NCBI GenBank assembly: GCA_021397845.1 | Contig: CM038050.1 | Coordinates: forward strand, 10,730,471 to 10,794,470 | DNA length: 64,000 nt | From: Areca catechu | Lineage: Eukaryota > Streptophyta > Magnoliopsida > Arecales > Arecaceae | Direction of reading: 5' to 3' | Shown: one piece after another, positions 23,305-33,714 of the stretch | Layout of the letters: each line of letters starts with the position of its first letter | Position numbering within the stretch: the first letter of the stretch is position 1 | The notes under the pieces: generated by a model | What the model was told of the DNA's origin: nothing | Databases searched by the model: none | Seen by the model: only the letters and a program-made list of their open reading frames with translations | Made by a program: the position numbers and the translations under genes

Positions 23305-23956
23305 CTCCTCCTCGCTTTTCTCTCTGCAAACCTCGCCCCTATCTGCCCTTCTTCAGGCCCAGGTTAAGCTAAAATAAAGGTAAGCGATAACTTAAATCCC
23401 CTCGGCGACACCTTCCTATTGCCGTACCCCGGTCACTCGCCTCGTCATGCGCTTCTGCTGTTCTAATGAACCGTTCTATCTTAACCCGATCCTTCCAAAA
23501 AGTCCAAATAATAGCCGTATACGTGCGGTGAGTTTCGCAGGTGTATCCTTCGCGCGCAAGAAGGATATGCCTTCCTTCGCCCAGGAGGCCGTTGGATAGT
23601 CCACTGCTAGCTTTCAGACCTGTGCAGGCGGGAATGCTGGAGTCTGGAATGCTTCGAGAGCTGTGCAGCGGATTATCAAACGGTCGTCGGTCGCGAAGGA
23701 AGGGGCATCGTTGTTCGCATGAGCGATGAAACGACGTTCCGTCTCAATATTTTCGTTTATGAACCGTGAACCCCTCTAAGCCTCATCTTTCTGTTTCGGC
23801 TCCCCGAGATCAGAGTAGGGTCACCGCCTCGCCGGTTGGACTCCGTCCATGGTCGGCTATCTCTAACGCTGTCGGTCGCACCGTGACGGTTCCGTCGGGG
23901 TGGGCGTAGGGGCGGCCGACGGCTCTCCACGACTCTCCTTACCCCTTACCAAACCG

Positions 23957-24719
23957 ATGGCGACTCCCCCGCTTTCTTATTCCCCGATCCCGGCGTCTCT
24001 GGAAAACCAAAAAAAACCTCCCCTCCCGTATTCCCCGCTCCCATCTCGTAAAGCTAACCCTAAGCCTAAAATCTTTCACTGGCTTCCGATCGATCCATGG
24101 ATCCCTGCCCCGACCGCACCAGCACCGGCCTCCACTCCAGCCGTACGTCGGCGGCGGCGGAGGCGGCGGACGTGGGAGGGAGGACTGCTGGAGAGAGGGA
24201 GCGTCGGAGGCGCTGTTAGAGGCGTAGGGGACTGGTATCTCCAGCTGAGCCGGGAACCTCCGGCGGAAGGACTGCAACGAGGTCGCAACGCCGTGAAAGA
24301 GCGGCAGGAGGCGCTCGGGTAGCCTTGGAAGACGGATGTCCAGTGCAAGAGCCGGATCCATACTAGGCTCGAGAAATCGTAGCCCGGGCCTCCGCAATGG
24401 CCATTCTTCTCGCGCCTCGACGTCCTCATCGACTGCTTTATCTCTCAAGAATCCGAACCCTGCCTCCATCCCCTTCATCGAACCGCACTACCCCAAACCC
24501 AATACCGACCGCCACCCTTCCCTCACGTCTCCGTCAAGCACCGGAAGCCTACCCTGATGAAAGGGTGGAGATAGCAAAGCAGCAGCAGATGATGGAGCTG
24601 GAGAGGCAGCGGATCGAGTTTTGAAAGGATCTCGAGTTACGGTGGATCCAAATGTTCATGGGCGCTCAGCTTGAGCTCGAGAAGATGAAGCAGCTCAAGT
24701 ATGCATCGGGATCTGGTGA
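23957..24719 (+). pseudogene. Trihelix transcription factor pseudogene (ASIL-like)
   Basis: Starting from the ATG at 23957 (MATPPLSYSPIP), pieces of a trihelix protein occur in order but in different frames. They are EDCWREGASEALLEA at about 24180-24224, DWYLQLSR, LRRKDCNEVA, WKTDVQCKSRI (about 24330), WPFFSRLDVLI (about 24400), and the C-terminal coiled coil RVEIAKQQQMMELERQRIEF. A final stretch QLELEKMKQLKYASGSG follows. The Trp codon after LLEA is TAG, a base is lost right after it, further frame changes follow, and a TGA interrupts the coiled coil near 24622. Intact members bind DNA through the three-helix domain. This copy cannot encode one. It is intronless, but ASIL-type genes often are, so I cannot tell a retrocopy from an ordinary dead duplicate. 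Confidence 0.75.
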
Positions 24720-25823
24720 GCAGCGGATACTTTTCATTTACCTACGTTAGCTTCGGTCGTATCAGATCAGTGCTGGTGTTCCATTTATAGTTGAATATTG
24801 GAATGAAAAGAATGTTAAGTGCTTGTGTCAGATAGAACTTGGACCCAAACAACTTTATAGCTTCCAGACATGTAATATTTTTTCTGCCATGAAAGCAAAA
24901 TTATAAGGATGTGAAAAGTGAAATATCAACTGATTTACTCCAAGAGGAGTTCACAATACTAAATGGAATCTGAGCCTGCACATAGAAGAAAGAGGCTGTA
25001 ATTGACAAAAGGAAACATATCATAAACACTTCTAGATTGGAAAGGGTGGAAAAGAACCAATGTAATTAGATTTGGATGGCCGTTATGGTCTGGTTATGGT
25101 TATGGGAGAGTAATTTCTTGCAGAGTAGAGTGGCCTTTAAGGAAAAAACAGTCAATAGAACGCTTATAATGTGAACGAACATCATGCTGTAAGGCTTATC
25201 AAAGAGCAGTAATTGCTATATTATTTTCACTCACTGCATATTAATATTGAAGAGCCTGAGCAAAAGACCAAGATCTGAAAGCTTTCTTCACATATTCGAC
25301 TCTTGATCAAAGCTGCTCAAGATGATCTTTCAGAAGACACTTTAATTTGGTTAAGATCAGACATCATTTATCAAAGTCAATAACAATTAGATTCTCGGCC
25401 TTTTAGAGATAGGGATTACCAATTTGTGGTGTTGTTAGGGCATAAAAGTATAGACTGCAGTGTGTATGCATGGAACTCACGAATATCACTGTAATACAGC
25501 ACCTTGTTTAAGCACAGAGATATTAAAATGATAGACATGGACAACCACAATAAACGAGTACATATTTTGGGGCGCACACAAAAGGCAACACCCTTCTCAG
25601 CCTTTCAGTAGAACATGATGCTTCCATTGAATTGTGCCTTATTATTGATCCTCCATTGACTCTTTTGCATAGTTCCTACCATAAATTATTTCAAGATTTC
25701 CATCATTTAGCTGGTCTTTCTTGCTCTCCTTTCGAAAGATTATTGATAAATCATCTAAATCATTTCTACCATGGGATTATACAATTTTCTTGAACCATTA
25801 AGAGAAGAAAACAACGAGGAGTG

Positions 25824-25824
<1 letters not shown>
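24720..25824. other. Non-coding stretch after the trihelix pseudogene
   Basis: AT-rich, with no supported gene. It could be old 3' sequence of the pseudogene plus intergenic DNA. Confidence 0.45.
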
Positions 25825-25903
<79 letters not shown>

Positions 25904-25938
25904 GTATGTGTGTGTATGTGTGTACATGTATATGTATA
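25825..25938. repeat. (TA)n microsatellite with TG-rich tail
   Basis: A pure TA run covers about 25825-25895, followed by degenerate TATGTATGTG. It abuts the left end of the composite gypsy element. The sequence after the element's right end (39651) is ATATATAACC, so the insertion was into or beside TA-rich DNA. Confidence 0.9.
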
Positions 25939-26749
25939 TGATATGGCTGGATCGCTGACATGGAGTAGCTGTCAGACGCCATGTCAGAGAATGCCACCAC
26001 TAAAGATACTCTACGCGGACTCCTTTGCTGGGCTGAGCTCCCTCAGAACAACGGGGCTGTCCGTCGAAGCCTAGCTCCGCCCTCCGCCAAGTCAGGCCCG
26101 CGAGCTCGGAACGCTTAGACCGGAGCCGAGCGGCATCCCCCAGATCAAGTCCCTCAAGGTCGAGCCCCGTGGTATGGAGTCGAGCTCAGCCCTCCTCTGC
26201 CACGTGGAGCCCCTTCGAGGTCGAGTCCTCTGGGCCTGAGCCGCGCTTTGCCCTCCTCCGTCAGGTTAAGCTCGCCCGAAGTCGGGCTCCCTTGGTCCGG
26301 AGTCGAGCTCAGCCCTCCTCCGCCAAGTGAAGCCGCGTCGAGGCCGAGCCCCTCGGAGTCGAGCCCTGCCTCCCCAGCTCGACCTCCAGCTCGGGTGAAG
26401 ATACCAGCAAGCAGGGAGGCGGCACCATCATCCCAGGAGGCCGGTGAGCCGCCCGAGGGTCACGAAAAGGCGCCCACCTGGCCACAATAACTTTTCGCGG
26501 CCACCGCTTACACCAGAAAAGGGAGAAGCCCTGTGATCGAGACACCACGCTCTTCACCAACCACCTGAACCACCAGGAAGAGGAAGTCAATCAAGAGATT
26601 CGAATCCCGGGGGCGGCGGCCCTCCAATCGAGGCACTACCAAGTTTTCCAGAACGGAGCGACCGGAAGGAATGTCAGAGCGCACGACAGGTTTTCCTATC
26701 ACGAACCGGGAAAGGCGTCCCGTTCACGGCACGGGACACCACTGCACGC
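25939..26749 (+). repeat. Truncated outer 5' LTR (LTR-a)
   Basis: It starts TGATATGGCTGGATCGCTGA and follows the full LTRs up to ACTGCACGC, about 810 of 1220 bases. It then switches to 3' leader sequence with GC microhomology at 26748-26749. It is visibly more diverged than the other two LTRs. Confidence 0.85.
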
Positions 26750-26930
26750 AATAACTACTCCTTGGACATGATCACGTGGCACCTCCGTAATGGCCTGGGG
26801 AACCGCTTCATGAAGCGCCGGCGATCATGGCCATTATTGCACCGGATCTTCATCTTTCCATGTCAGCACCGCAATTACTCCCTTCGACTCGAGCGCCGCG
26901 CACTAACGGGTCTCGAGAGTGGGGGGCAAA
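26750..26930 (+). repeat. Remnant of element 3' leader with polypurine tract
   Basis: It matches 38251-38431, including CTTCATGAAG and CCATGTCAGCACCGCAATTA, and ends with GAGAGTGGGGGGCAAA right before the LTR at 26931. An LTR preceded by a polypurine tract is a 3' LTR, so the LTR at 26931 also served, or derives from, the end of another element. Confidence 0.85.
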
Positions 26931-28150
26931 TGATGTGGTTAGATCGCTGACGTGGAGTAGCTGTCAGACGCCATGTCAGAGAAGGCCACCACCTCAGATA
27001 CTTTACCCGGACTCCTTCGCTGGGCTGAGCTCCCTCAGAACAACGGGGCCGCCCGTCGAAGCCGAGCTCCGTCCTCCGCCAAGTCAGGCCCGCGAGCTCG
27101 GGACGCTTAGGCCGGAGCCGAGCGGCATCCCCCAAAGCAAGCCCCTCGAGGTCGAGTCCCATGGTATGGAGTTGAGGTCAGCCCTCCTCTGCCACGTGGA
27201 GCCCCTCCGAGGTCGAGTCCTCTGGGCCGGAGCCGCGCTCTGCCCTCCTCCGTTTGGTCGAGCTTGCCCGAAGTCGGGCTCCCTTGGTCCGGAGTCGAGC
27301 TCAGCCCTCCGCCAAGTGGAGTCGCGTCAAGGCCGAGCCCCTCGGAGTCGAGCCCTGTCTCCCCAGCTCGGCCTCCAGCTCGGGTGAAGACACCAGCAAG
27401 CAGGGAGGCGGCACCATCATCCCAGGAGGTCATGGAGCCGCTCGAGGGTCGTGAAAAGGCGCCCACATAGCCGTAATAACTATCTGCGGCCATCACTTAC
27501 ACCAGAAAAAGGAGAAGCCCTGTGATCGAGACACCACGCTCTTCACCAACCACCTGAAACACCCAGAAGAGGAAGTCAACCAGGAGATTCGAATCCCGGA
27601 GATGGCGGCCCCTCAATCGAGGCACTGCCAAGTTTTCCGGAACGGAGCGATCGGGAGGAATGTCAGAGCGCACGGCAGGTTCTCCTATCACGAACCAGGA
27701 AAGGCGTTCCGTTCACGGCACGGGACACCACTGCACGCGCTTACTGACACAAGGGAGATTCCGAGGTAGGCGCCCAACAACCACCAGGGTTTAAAAGAAC
27801 CATCGGCACGCCCAACGGGGAGGTACGCAAGAAAACTCAAGCAAGTCAAGGAAAAAAGGCCACATAGAGAATCCCTTTAGCTCGGCCGTCATCCTCCCGA
27901 CACACTTGCACCCCACTCTCACACTACTCACTCCTCCTAGCATGGAGTCCATCAAGAGGGGCTCGACCAGGAGGATCTGTTCCCCTGGATCGTCACTGAC
28001 TTGATCGTCGGAGTGCCCCCGCCGGAATCCCCGGCCCGGGTCACTAATCCCGTTTTTGCAGGTTTCAAAGGAGCAGGACATCCCAAGAGCACAAGAGGGA
28101 CGATCCGATCTCGACAGTAGCTACAGGCCACGGCGATCTTGGCGGCAACA
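26931..28150 (+). repeat. Full LTR (LTR-b), 1220 bases
   Basis: It starts TGATGTGG and ends GGCGGCAACA. Nearly the same length as the LTR at 38432-39650 (1219 bases), with few differences over most of its length. A primer site follows directly. The middle part (about 27160-27380) holds diverged ~60-70-base internal repeats of the GGTCGAG/GCCCTCC type. Confidence 0.9.
27786..27800 (+). promoter_or_regulatory. Possible LTR TATA-like box
   Basis: GGGTTTAAAAGAACC lies about 360 bases before the LTR end and is conserved in the LTR at 39288-39302. It is the only TATA-like string in this GC-rich LTR. Its role as promoter is inference. Confidence 0.3.
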
Positions 28151-28170
28151 GATTGGCGTGCCAGGGAGGG
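28151..28170 (+). other. Primer-binding site of copy 2
   Basis: GATTGGCGTGCCAGGGAGGG begins directly after the LTR terminal CA. It matches the site of copy 1 (6341-6358) apart from few bases. Confidence 0.65.
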
Positions 28171-28225
28171 GGAAGAGCGATCTTTGATCCAGTTTGAGCC
28201 TCGTTACAAGTAGTTTGACGGAAGG

Positions 28226-29816
28226 ATGGTGACAACGCGGGCGAGAGAGGTCTCCACCAGTCCTGCGGGAGACTCCCCTTCCCGGGAAAACCCGCACAAC
28301 CCAGAGGTGGAGCCACCCGCTTCCGATGGAGTCTCAGTTGGCTGCACTCACCTAGCAGATGCAGATCCTCGCCACGGCAGTGCACCAGCTTTAGCACCAG
28401 CACCGGTCCTTGGCTACTCATCAACAGCCAGGGACTCCCGCAGCCCATGCCGCAGTACCCCGTGACAGTCTGCGTTCCTTCCAAGGAAGGCCTTCGCAGC
28501 CACGGGCCATTACTGACAACCAGGGTAGCCACCAAACTCCGGCGAAAAGACAACGAGCTGGATCTGTCGACAGGGAAGTAGCTCACCAAACCTTGAGCGG
28601 GTGGTGTCCAAATCCCGCCAAGGCAGAAAAAGCAAGACCCCCCGCCATGAGCGCTATGCTTCCATGTCACCTTCTTTGTCTCCTTCGGCGGAGAGGTCCA
28701 CTGACGAAGCCATCATGCGCATGGCGGAGAAGCGCCTGGAGGAGCATGACCGCAAGCTGGCGGAATTATCCCGCCGGTTTGCCAATCTACCGAGCTCCAC
28801 TAGCGAGCCAGCGGGCTACGACGCCCGTCCCCCTTTCTCCCAAGAAGTCCAAGAGGAGCCGATCCCAGAGATCGGTTCCGTATGCCGCAGGTGGATCCTT
28901 ACGATGGGACCACCGACCCCCTGGACTACTTGAAAAGCTACAGGGCCCTCATGAGGGTCCAGGGGGCTACCGACGCCCTCCTCTGCGTCGCCTTTCCTGC
29001 CACTCTTTGGAAGGCAGCCCGAGTATGGTTCACCCGTCTGGAGCCGGAGAGCATCAACTCCTTCGCTCAGCTGGGGCAGAAGTTCGTGGCCCATTTCGAC
29101 GCCTGTCAGAAGATGCCGCGAGAGGCAGACTACCTCTTCTTCATCAGGTAGCAGGACCGCGAGCCCCTGTAGGACTACGTGGCCCGTTTCAAGGCTGTCG
29201 CGTTGGAGATCTACAATCTCGAGGAGCCAGTTGCCATGTTGGCTCTGAAGCGAGGACTCAGGACCTCCCGTCTGACTTGCTCGATAAGAAGTCCCCTAAG
29301 AGCTACTCCGAGCTCCTCCTCCGAGCTCAGAAGTACTTCCGCGCCGAGGAGACGGATCGTACGAGACAGGAGCTCGACGGGAAGCCGCTGAAGAAACCAA
29401 CCGCCGCCATGGCGTCCGGGACGCGGAAGCCGGGACCTCCAGCTCCAAGCTTCCGGCAGGGACCAAGGACGAGAAGCGCTCTCGTTCCCGAGGGGAGTTA
29501 TACCCCCCTCCTCGCCTCGAGGACGAATATCCTTATGTAGATCGAAGGTGAGCCCTACCTGAAGCGCCCACCTTCGATGAAGCCGTCCACTGGCCGTGAC
29601 AAAACGAAGTACTGTCGTTACCATCACGACTACGGCCATGCCACCGAGGAATGCCGCAACCTTAAGAAAGAGATTGAGGAGCTCATCAAAATAGGCTATC
29701 TCGGGAGGTACATGGGGGGCAGACCTCAAGCAGAACCTGAGGCCCTCGTCACTCTCCCACCAGTTCCTACAGTGGACAACCGCCTTACCGAGAAGCCGGT
29801 GGGGATGATAAGTTAG
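28226..29816 (+). pseudogene. gag of Tat element copy 2, broken
   Basis: The frame opens with MVTTRAREVSTSPAG at 28226 and breaks after about 78 codons. It resumes at about 28601-28900 (STDEAIMRMAEKRLEEHDRK) and then shifts to 28882. The retrotransposon gag domain follows: DPYDGTTDPLDYLKSYRALM, then FPATLWKAARVWFTRL. TAG stops interrupt it at 29149 and 29170, and another frameshift precedes SPKSYSELLLRAQKYFRAEE. A zinc-knuckle-like YCRYHHDYGHATEECRNLKK lies at about 29610-29670. Gag would form the particle that packages the RNA. With at least two stops and three frameshifts, this copy should not make one. The frame ends at 29816, upstream of the protease. Confidence 0.85.
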
Positions 29817-29922
29817 GGAACCGAGCGCGCGTCTAAGAAGGGCCGGGGGCAGGGCAATCTGAAAATGTGCTCCCCTTTATGAGGGAGGGGGGAAACGGGG
29901 GGGGGGAATGTAAATAACGATG

Positions 29923-30300
29923 CTGTAGTCGTTGAGATGACGATCGCGAAGCATCCTGTAAAACGCATCATGGTTGATAGTGGAAGCTCCACAGATGTAC
30001 TTTTCTACGATGCTTTCTCCAGAATGAACCTCTCCCCTACTCAACTCAGACCTGTGCACTCCCCTTATCGGTTTCACGGGTGATTCTGTGAGGGTTGAGG
30101 GAGAGATTACTCTCCCAGTAACTGCCGGGACCCCACCTCGGCCGGCAGTGCACCGTCATGATGACCTTCACGGTTGGCAGGCTCCCTTCAGCCTACAACG
30201 TGATCCTTGGTCGACCCGGGCTCAATCTGCTCGATGCTATCATCTCCACAAAGCGATTGTTGGTGCAGTTCCCAACTCCTTATGGAGTTGGCGAAATGAG
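29923..30300 (+). pseudogene. Protease domain of Tat pol, broken
   Basis: VKRIMVDSGSSTDVLFYDAF at about 29968-30027 contains the aspartic-protease DSGSS motif. A frameshift near 30060-30150 separates it from VGRLPSAYNVILGRPGLN at about 30170-30230, the downstream part with the ILGRPGLN motif usual in this family. The protease normally cuts gag-pol. It follows gag after a short non-open stretch. Confidence 0.8.
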
Positions 30301-30463
30301 AGGTGCACCTTAGCCAGTCCAACATCGTTTCCAAACCCTCCCAGGTACCAGAGTCCCCGAGGAAGATTCCAGGGCTGATGAGCTTGACCAAAGGGCGCAG
30401 GACCCTAGAGATGGCCTGGCCAAGCGCCTGCTGTCTCTTCCGCTCGGAACAGATCAGGAGAAG

Positions 30464-31400
30464 ATGGTGCAGATTGGGGCCCAGCTGCAAGAGGAAAGAG
30501 CCCACCTATTGGAGTTCCTGTGGGCGAACGCAGATGTGTTCGCCTGGACGACGACCGACATGCCAGGTATTTTCTTCGACATCATCACTCATAAGTTAAG
30601 CATTGACCCGAAGTGCAGGCCAGTTCGGCAGAAGAAGAGAAGCTTCACCCCGGAGAGGCAGACAGCCATCAATGAGGAAGTAGACAAACTCCTCGCCGCC
30701 GGTTTCGTCCGGGAGGTGCAATATCCGAGCTGGTTGGCGAATGTGGTGATAGTAAAGAAGAGCAAAGGCAAATGGAGGATCTGTGTGGACTACACCGACC
30801 TCAACAAGGCGTGCCCGAAGGACAGCTTCCCCCTACCGAAGATCGATTAGTTGGTGGACGCCACCTCAGGGCACAGGCTCCTCTCCTTCACGGATGCATT
30901 CTCCGGATACAATTTGATCTGGATGCATCCAGAGGACGAGTAGCACACCCCCTTCATCACCGACCAAGGGACTTACTGCTACAAGATGATACCCTTCGGT
31001 CTGAAGAACGCTGGGGCTACATACCAGCACCTGGTCAACAGGGTCTTCAAAGACTAGATTGGTCGGAACATGCAGGTGTACGTGGACGACATGCTTGTCA
31101 TGAGCAAGCCGAGCTCAGACCACGTCGCCGACCTCACCGAAGCCTTCCACAACCTTCGGAAGCACCAGATGAAGCTGAACCCAGCAAAGTGTGCCTTCGG
31201 AGTAGCAACGGGAAAGTTCCTTGGCTTCATGGTCACTCAAAGGGGCATTGAAGCCAATCCGGAGAAGGTCCGGGCGATCATTGACATGGAGCACCTGACA
31301 TCCAAAAAGCAGGTCCAGCGCTTGACGGGGCGGATCGCAGTGCTGAGCCGGTTCATCTCGAGGTCGGCCAATCGCTGCCTACTTTTTTTCAAGGCGCTAC
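30464..31400 (+). pseudogene. Reverse transcriptase domain of Tat pol, with stops
   Basis: The N-terminal extension (MVQIGAQLQEERAHLLEFLW) leads into RT: VDKLLAAGFVREVQYPSWLA, ICVDYTDLNKACPKDSFPLP, FGLKNAGATYQ, and the catalytic YVDDMLVMS at about 31076-31102. Three in-frame TAG codons at 30848, 30941 and 31055 interrupt it. Otherwise the frame is continuous across all three. Catalytic Asp residues of YVDD are present. The copy is inactive but recognisable end to end. Confidence 0.9.
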
Positions 31401-31409
31401 GCAAGATGC

Positions 31410-31875
31410 ACGACTTTACCTGGACGGAGGAGTGCAGAACGACCTTCGAAGAATTGAAGGAGCTCCTGGCCGCTCCTCCGCTGCTCTCCAGATTGGAGGA
31501 AGGGGAGGAGCTCCTGCTCTATCTGGCGGTCACACTCGGAGCAGTCAGCTCGGTCCTCGTCCGCGCAGATGAGGACGGGAACCAGAAGCCGGTGTACTAC
31601 ACCAGCAAAATTCTCCGCGATGCGGAGATCAGGTATACTCGCTCCAAGAAACTCATTTTTGCACTAATAATGTCTGCTAAGCGTCTCAGGCCCTATTTCC
31701 AAGCACACCCCATCGTGGTCGTGACGGACCAGCCGCTGAGGACCATGAGTAGTCGTCCCGAGATCTCCAGGAGACTAGCCAAGTGGTCCCTGCTGCTGAG
31801 CGAGTTCGACATAGCGTATCGACCGAGGTCTTCGCAGAAGGTCCAAGTCTTAGCCGACTTCGTGGTCGAGTGCAT
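31410..31875 (+). pseudogene. Ty3-type RNase H domain of Tat pol
   Basis: It follows RT in the same open frame (31070-32530). It opens with FTWTEECRTTFEELKELLA, then has QKPVYYTSKILRDAEIRYTR and a C-terminal LSEFDIAYRPRSSQ. This is the usual RNase H that degrades the RNA template in Ty3/gypsy elements. It has no stops here, although the RT upstream does. Confidence 0.85.
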
Positions 31876-31947
31876 AGGGCTCGCCGAGGAACCAGAGCGG
31901 AAAATGACGGAGCGCCCAGCGGAGCTCGGACCAGAGGAGGAGCCCTG

Positions 31948-32320
31948 GATCCTCCACGTGGACGGCGCGTCCAATTCCGGCAGGAGCGGAGCATGCCTCA
32001 TCCTCGCCAACCGCGACGGGGTGGTGATGGAATGTTCTCTTCGCTTCAAGTTCGCCGCAACAAACAACCAGGTAGAGTACAAGGCACTGCTCATGGGTCT
32101 GAAAGTCTCCCGCGAGCTGGGCGTGCAGAGCTTGAAAGTCTTTACCGACTCCCAACTGGTTGCCGGGCAAGTCTCCGGAGAATATGGGGCCAAAGAACCC
32201 CAGATAATGAAGTACCTGGAACGAGTCCGCTCAAGCGCGACATGCTTCCGGCACTTCAGCATTTTCCACATTCCCCGGGGGGAGAATGCACGTGCAGACA
32301 CACTGTCGAGGCTCGCGATC
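31948..32320 (+). pseudogene. Second, archaeal-type RNase H (Tat hallmark)
   Basis: ILHVDGASNSGRSGACLIL, then NNQVEYKALLMGL, VFTDSQLVAGQVSGEY and ENARADTLSRLA give the acidic residues D, E, D and D expected of an active-type RNase H. The layout is that of the RVT_3/archaeal-like RNase H that plant Tat elements carry after their original RNase H. Its presence is the main reason for the Tat assignment. The frame is intact up to the stop at 32528, which lies before the integrase. Confidence 0.9.
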
Positions 32321-32530
32321 CTGTCGGACTCATCACTGGGGCGCGCCTACATCGAGTATCTCGAAAATCCAAGCTACGAAGGCCCAGAGGAGGTGCAACA
32401 AGTCACCCCGGAGCCGAGCTGGATGGACAGGTACGTCAGGTACATCACTGATGGCACCTTGCCAGAGGATCGCATGGAGGCCGGCCTCATCAAGAAGAAG
32501 GCCTCCCGGTTCGTTTTGATGGAAGGCTAG

Positions 32531-33640
32531 CTCTACCGCCGATCTCACTCCTACCCTCTCCTGAGTGCCTCAGGCCCACAGAGGCGGCCTACGTACTCCA
32601 GGAGATACACGAAGGCCTCTGTGGGAACCATGTGGGAGGAAGAATGCTGGCATACAAAGCTCTTCGCCAGGGATACTTCTGGGAGATTATAAGGGAGGAC
32701 GCCGCCGACTTCGTCAAGAGGTGAGACAAGTGCCAGCGCCAGCCGGCGGCACCGATCTCCCAGCTCTCATCCCCTTGGCCCTTTGCTCATTGGGGAATGG
32801 ACATCTTTGGACCATTTCCCCCTGCACCGGGACAACGAAGGTTCCTGCTAGTGGTAATTGACTACTTCACCAAGTGGATTGAAGCAGAATCGCTAGCTCG
32901 GATCACTGAGACCAATGTCCACCAATTCTTCTGGAAGTCAGTCATCTGCCGCTTCGGACTCCCCCACTGTATCATCACCGACAACGGGTGGCAATTTGAT
33001 AATCGAGAGTTTGAAGGATTTTGCATCGAGCATGGCATCCAACACCGCTTCACCTCGGTAGCCCACCCCCAAACAAATGGGGAGGCTGAGGTGACTAATC
33101 GGATGATCCTTCAAGGACTTAGAACCAGGCTGGACCAAGCCAAGGGCAGGTGGGCGGAAGAACTCCCAAGTATCCTGTGGGCCTATCACACAACGCCCAG
33201 AACGGCAACTGACGAGACGCCCTTCAACCTTGTCTTCGGCGCCGAGGCAGTCATCCCGGTTGAACTCGGCGTACCCACGCTACGAGTACAACCAATTCGA
33301 CGAAGCGTAGAACTCGGTGCATCTTCTGCTCAACATAGACCTCCTCGAAGAAACAAGGGACAAAGCTCGACTCCGAATGGCGGCGTGCCGGCAACGAGTG
33401 GCCCAGTATTACAATGCACGGGTAAGGCCAAAAGTCTTCAGACCCGGGGACCTGGTGCTGTGTCGAGCTGAAGCATCTCAACCCCGGGAGTGCGGCAAGC
33501 TCTCGCCTAACTGGGAAGGCCCTTATAAAGTGGCTGAGGCCCTCTCACATGGGGCCTACTACCTCGAGGATCTTGACGGCATCAGGTTTCCTCGAACATA
33601 AAATGCCTGCAAACTGAGAAGATACTATCAGTAGTGTAAG
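32531..33640 (+). pseudogene. Integrase of Tat pol, broken
   Basis: The H2C2 zinc-binding part has EIHEGLCGNHVGGRMLAYKA, but the first Cys codon of CxxC is TGA (32722). A frameshift lies near 32565. The core (32797-33290) has MDIFGPFP, IITDNGWQFD and NGEAEVTNRM, supplying the D, D and E catalytic residues. A further frameshift near 33300 precedes RPGDLVLCRA and the NWEGPYKV (GPY/F) motif at about 33500. Integrase would insert the DNA copy. The end (YYLEDLDGIRFP) is the part that survives in copy 1. Confidence 0.9.
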
Positions 33641-33714
33641 GCTTTCTTCCATTAATAATAAAGATTTTTCTTTGTGCAAAAAGTTATCTGCCTTGCAGGA
33701 ATATTATCGCCCGG

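Noticed and set aside
31686..32548. Long open frames on the minus strand and in other plus frames over the RNase H region
   Set aside because: They are shadows of the GC-rich pol frame. Only the 31070-32530 plus frame has conserved catalytic motifs.
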